Assembly: GCA_002392965.1 (NCBI GenBank)
Contig: DGIA01000023.1
Coordinates: 117,415-141,619 of the forward strand
DNA length: 24,205 bases
DNA from: Bacteroidales bacterium UBA3834
GTDB taxonomy: Bacteria > Bacteroidota > Bacteroidia > Bacteroidales > P3
Direction: 5' to 3'
Shown piece by piece: positions 22,992 to 24,205 of the stretch. The position numbers and the translations under genes were made by a program. The number at the start of each line of letters is the position of its first letter. Within the stretch, counting starts at the first letter, position 1. The notes beneath the pieces are model-generated. The model saw only the letters and a list, made by a program, of their open reading frames with translations, was not told where the DNA came from and searched no databases.

Positions 22992-23025
22992 CTTTTATTC
23001 GTGGAACAATTACGCTGATTCGTTT

Positions 23026-24205
23026 CTATTTCTTCACCAGTTTCAGGTAGTTCACCTCTTCGGGGGCCTCCTTGTCGCGACGGGTCTTGACGCGGACGAT
23101 GTAGGAGCCCGACGGCAGCTCCTTGATGTTGAACTGGTCGGTGTCTTTGAAGGAGGCCAGCCTCCGTCCGTGCATGTCCATCACCACCACCTCCGTCACC
23201 CCCTCCGGCGTGCCCGCCACCGTCACTCCCTCCGGCGTGCCCGCCACCGTCACCCCCTCCGGCGTGCCGACGACCGTCACCCCTGAAAAGGGGTTGCTCA
23301 TTTCAATCGCGACCTCCCCCGTGGTGGGGTTGGGCACCAGGCGCAGGTCGCGGGCTTCGGCGGGGCGGTCATGCGGCCTGTACAGCGAGCTCTCGCTGCG
23401 GGAGCTGTCCCTGCGGTTGAGCGCTTCGAGGAGGGCGGAGGCTTGGATGCAATACCGGTAGTCGCACAGGTCGTCGTTGCAGCAGAGCAGCACATGGAGG
23501 CACACCACGCCCTCGGTATGGGCCAGCTGCTCCAGCGCCGCCCGGTCGAACATGCAGAGCCCGTCCGCGTAGCCTGTCGCGGTGGCCCACTGATACTCCA
23601 GCACCATGGCGGGCTCCGACCACACGGCCAGCGGCACGCAACCGGATTCCAGACCGCACTCGAACGTGCAATAGACCGCCGCCTCGTTGGAGAGCTCCAT
23701 GTCGGGCTCCAGATAGCCATCGTGCAGCTCTTTCTCGCAATCGGCGTCACATGTCAGCTCGACGAAGAAATCCTTGGTGCAGTCCATGCAGCCTCTATCC
23801 ACTATGCGCAGCAGCACGCCGGTGGGTATCAGGCCTGTCACCCTGAGGTCCAGATAGACCGTCTCGCAGCCGTTCGCATGGACCGTGGTGCCGGTATAGC
23901 TCACATTGTCGATGGTCACGTTGTTGGCGTCCGAAAGCACCAGCACGTCGTCGATGCAGAAGTCCTCGTTGAGGTTGTCGTTGCAAACCTCGAGACTTAT
24001 GCTGTAATGCACCTCGCAGTGATGGAGCTGGAGGGCGACATCCTTGATGCTGACCCTGATGCTGTCGCAGTCGCAGACCGTTTTGTCCGCGATGGTGAGG
24101 TTGGGCGACACGGCGTGGCAGCCGCCGTTCTGGTAATCCACCTCCAGGCGGTAGGTGTCGGGGCGCACCAGCGGCAGCGCCAGCGGCATGTAGGCGCTGG
24201 TCGCC
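23026..24205 (-). CDS. T9SS-exported protein with C-terminal sorting domain (5' end outside window)
   Basis: The 3' part, at least 392 codons, of a secreted protein. The frame is open to the window edge (preceding codons give ATSAY), and its first residues look internal, so the true start lies beyond 24205. The visible part holds cysteine-rich beta-strand segments (CDCDSIRVSIKDVALQLHHCE, then LEVCNDNLNEDFCIDDVLV) that may be disulfide-bonded adhesin-like domains. The C-terminus is a T9SS type A sorting domain: LRLVPNPTTGEVAIEMSNP, VVVMDMHGRRLASF, FNIKELPSGSYIVRVKT and the final YLKLVKK. A three-copy nine-residue repeat (GTPEGVTVA-type) is inserted between its first two parts. Such domains direct export through the T9SS, for which a SprE/PorW homologue lies in this window. 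Ligand or substrate unknown. Confidence 0.88.
   Translation of the reverse strand, partial: ATSAYMPLALPLVRPDTYRLEVDYQNGGCHAVSPNLTIADKTVCDCDSIRVSIKDVALQLHHCEVHYSISLEVCNDNLNEDFCIDDVLVLSDANNVTIDNVSYTGTTVHANGCETVYLDLRVTGLIPTGVLLRIVDRGCMDCTKDFFVELTCDADCEKELHDGYLEPDMELSNEAAVYCTFECGLESGCVPLAVWSEPAMVLEYQWATATGYADGLCMFDRAALEQLAHTEGVVCLHVLLCCNDDLCDYRYCIQASALLEALNRRDSSRSESSLYRPHDRPAEARDLRLVPNPTTGEVAIEMSNPFSGVTVVGTPEGVTVAGTPEGVTVAGTPEGVTEVVVMDMHGRRLASFKDTDQFNIKELPSGSYIVRVKTRRDKEAPEEVNYLKLVKK
23194..23274. repeat. 27-bp tandem repeat inside the sorting domain
   Basis: Three 27-base units (23194-23220, 23221-23247, 23248-23274) and a partial fourth. Units one and two differ at one base; the third diverges at its end. 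Each encodes nine residues of GTPEGVTVA type in frame. Just after it, ACCCCTGAAAAGGGGT forms a 6-bp stem with a GAAA loop. Confidence 0.92.

Overview
This window comes from a Bacteroidota chromosome, most likely Bacteroidales. Three things point there: promoters of the TTTG-N19-TAnnTTTG type, type IX secretion (T9SS) parts (a SprE/PorW-like lipoprotein and a protein ending in a T9SS sorting domain), and families largely typical of the phylum (DUF3822, DUF4199, a DUF6266-like protein, a sugar kinase fused to a RapZ C-terminal domain). No tRNA, rRNA, CRISPR array or transposase was seen.

Layout. Bases 1-2700 (+ strand): argS, then an acyl-ACP thioesterase closed by a bidirectional terminator. 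Bases 2784-6272 (- strand): a five-gene operon running from a membrane-anchored pseudopilin-like protein through DUF3822, rsmD and purC to a CYTH protein, driven by a textbook promoter at 6369-6399. Bases 6553-19298 (- strand): a tightly packed run of eleven genes (pyrE, SUMF1-domain protein, hpt, small lipoprotein, AsmA-like protein, DUF4199 protein, GT2 glycosyltransferase, ychF, SprE/PorW-like lipoprotein, bactofilin, kinase-RapZ fusion). Most junctions are overlaps or gaps under 35 bases, so this probably behaves as one operon of about 12.7 kb. It mixes nucleotide salvage and synthesis with envelope functions: outer-membrane or lipid maintenance, glycan transfer, secretion, cytoskeleton, amino-sugar metabolism. 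Bases 19395-21932 (+ strand): a divergent membrane pyrophosphatase with its own consensus promoter and strong terminator. Bases 21933-22163: a structured repeat region. Bases 22164-24205 (- strand): a DUF6266-like protein and the 3' part of a T9SS-exported protein cut by the window edge.

Composition changes along the window. A low-GC patch (roughly 35-38% in sampled lines) holds the thioesterase and CYTH genes, argS and purC are near 50%, and hppA reaches about 70% in places with strong C-ending codons. That bias creates very long antisense open frames that are not genes.

Most unusual features: four separate heptamer tandem arrays with different unit sequences, two of them inside coding frames; an octamer array that starts at a stop codon and forms an inverted repeat around a 19-bp-armed hairpin; a 27-bp tandem repeat that inserts a nine-residue peptide three times inside a T9SS sorting domain; a SprE/PorW homologue whose natural start codon reads ATC; and a kinase-RapZ fusion downstream of a bactofilin. 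No complete new system can be claimed from sequence alone.
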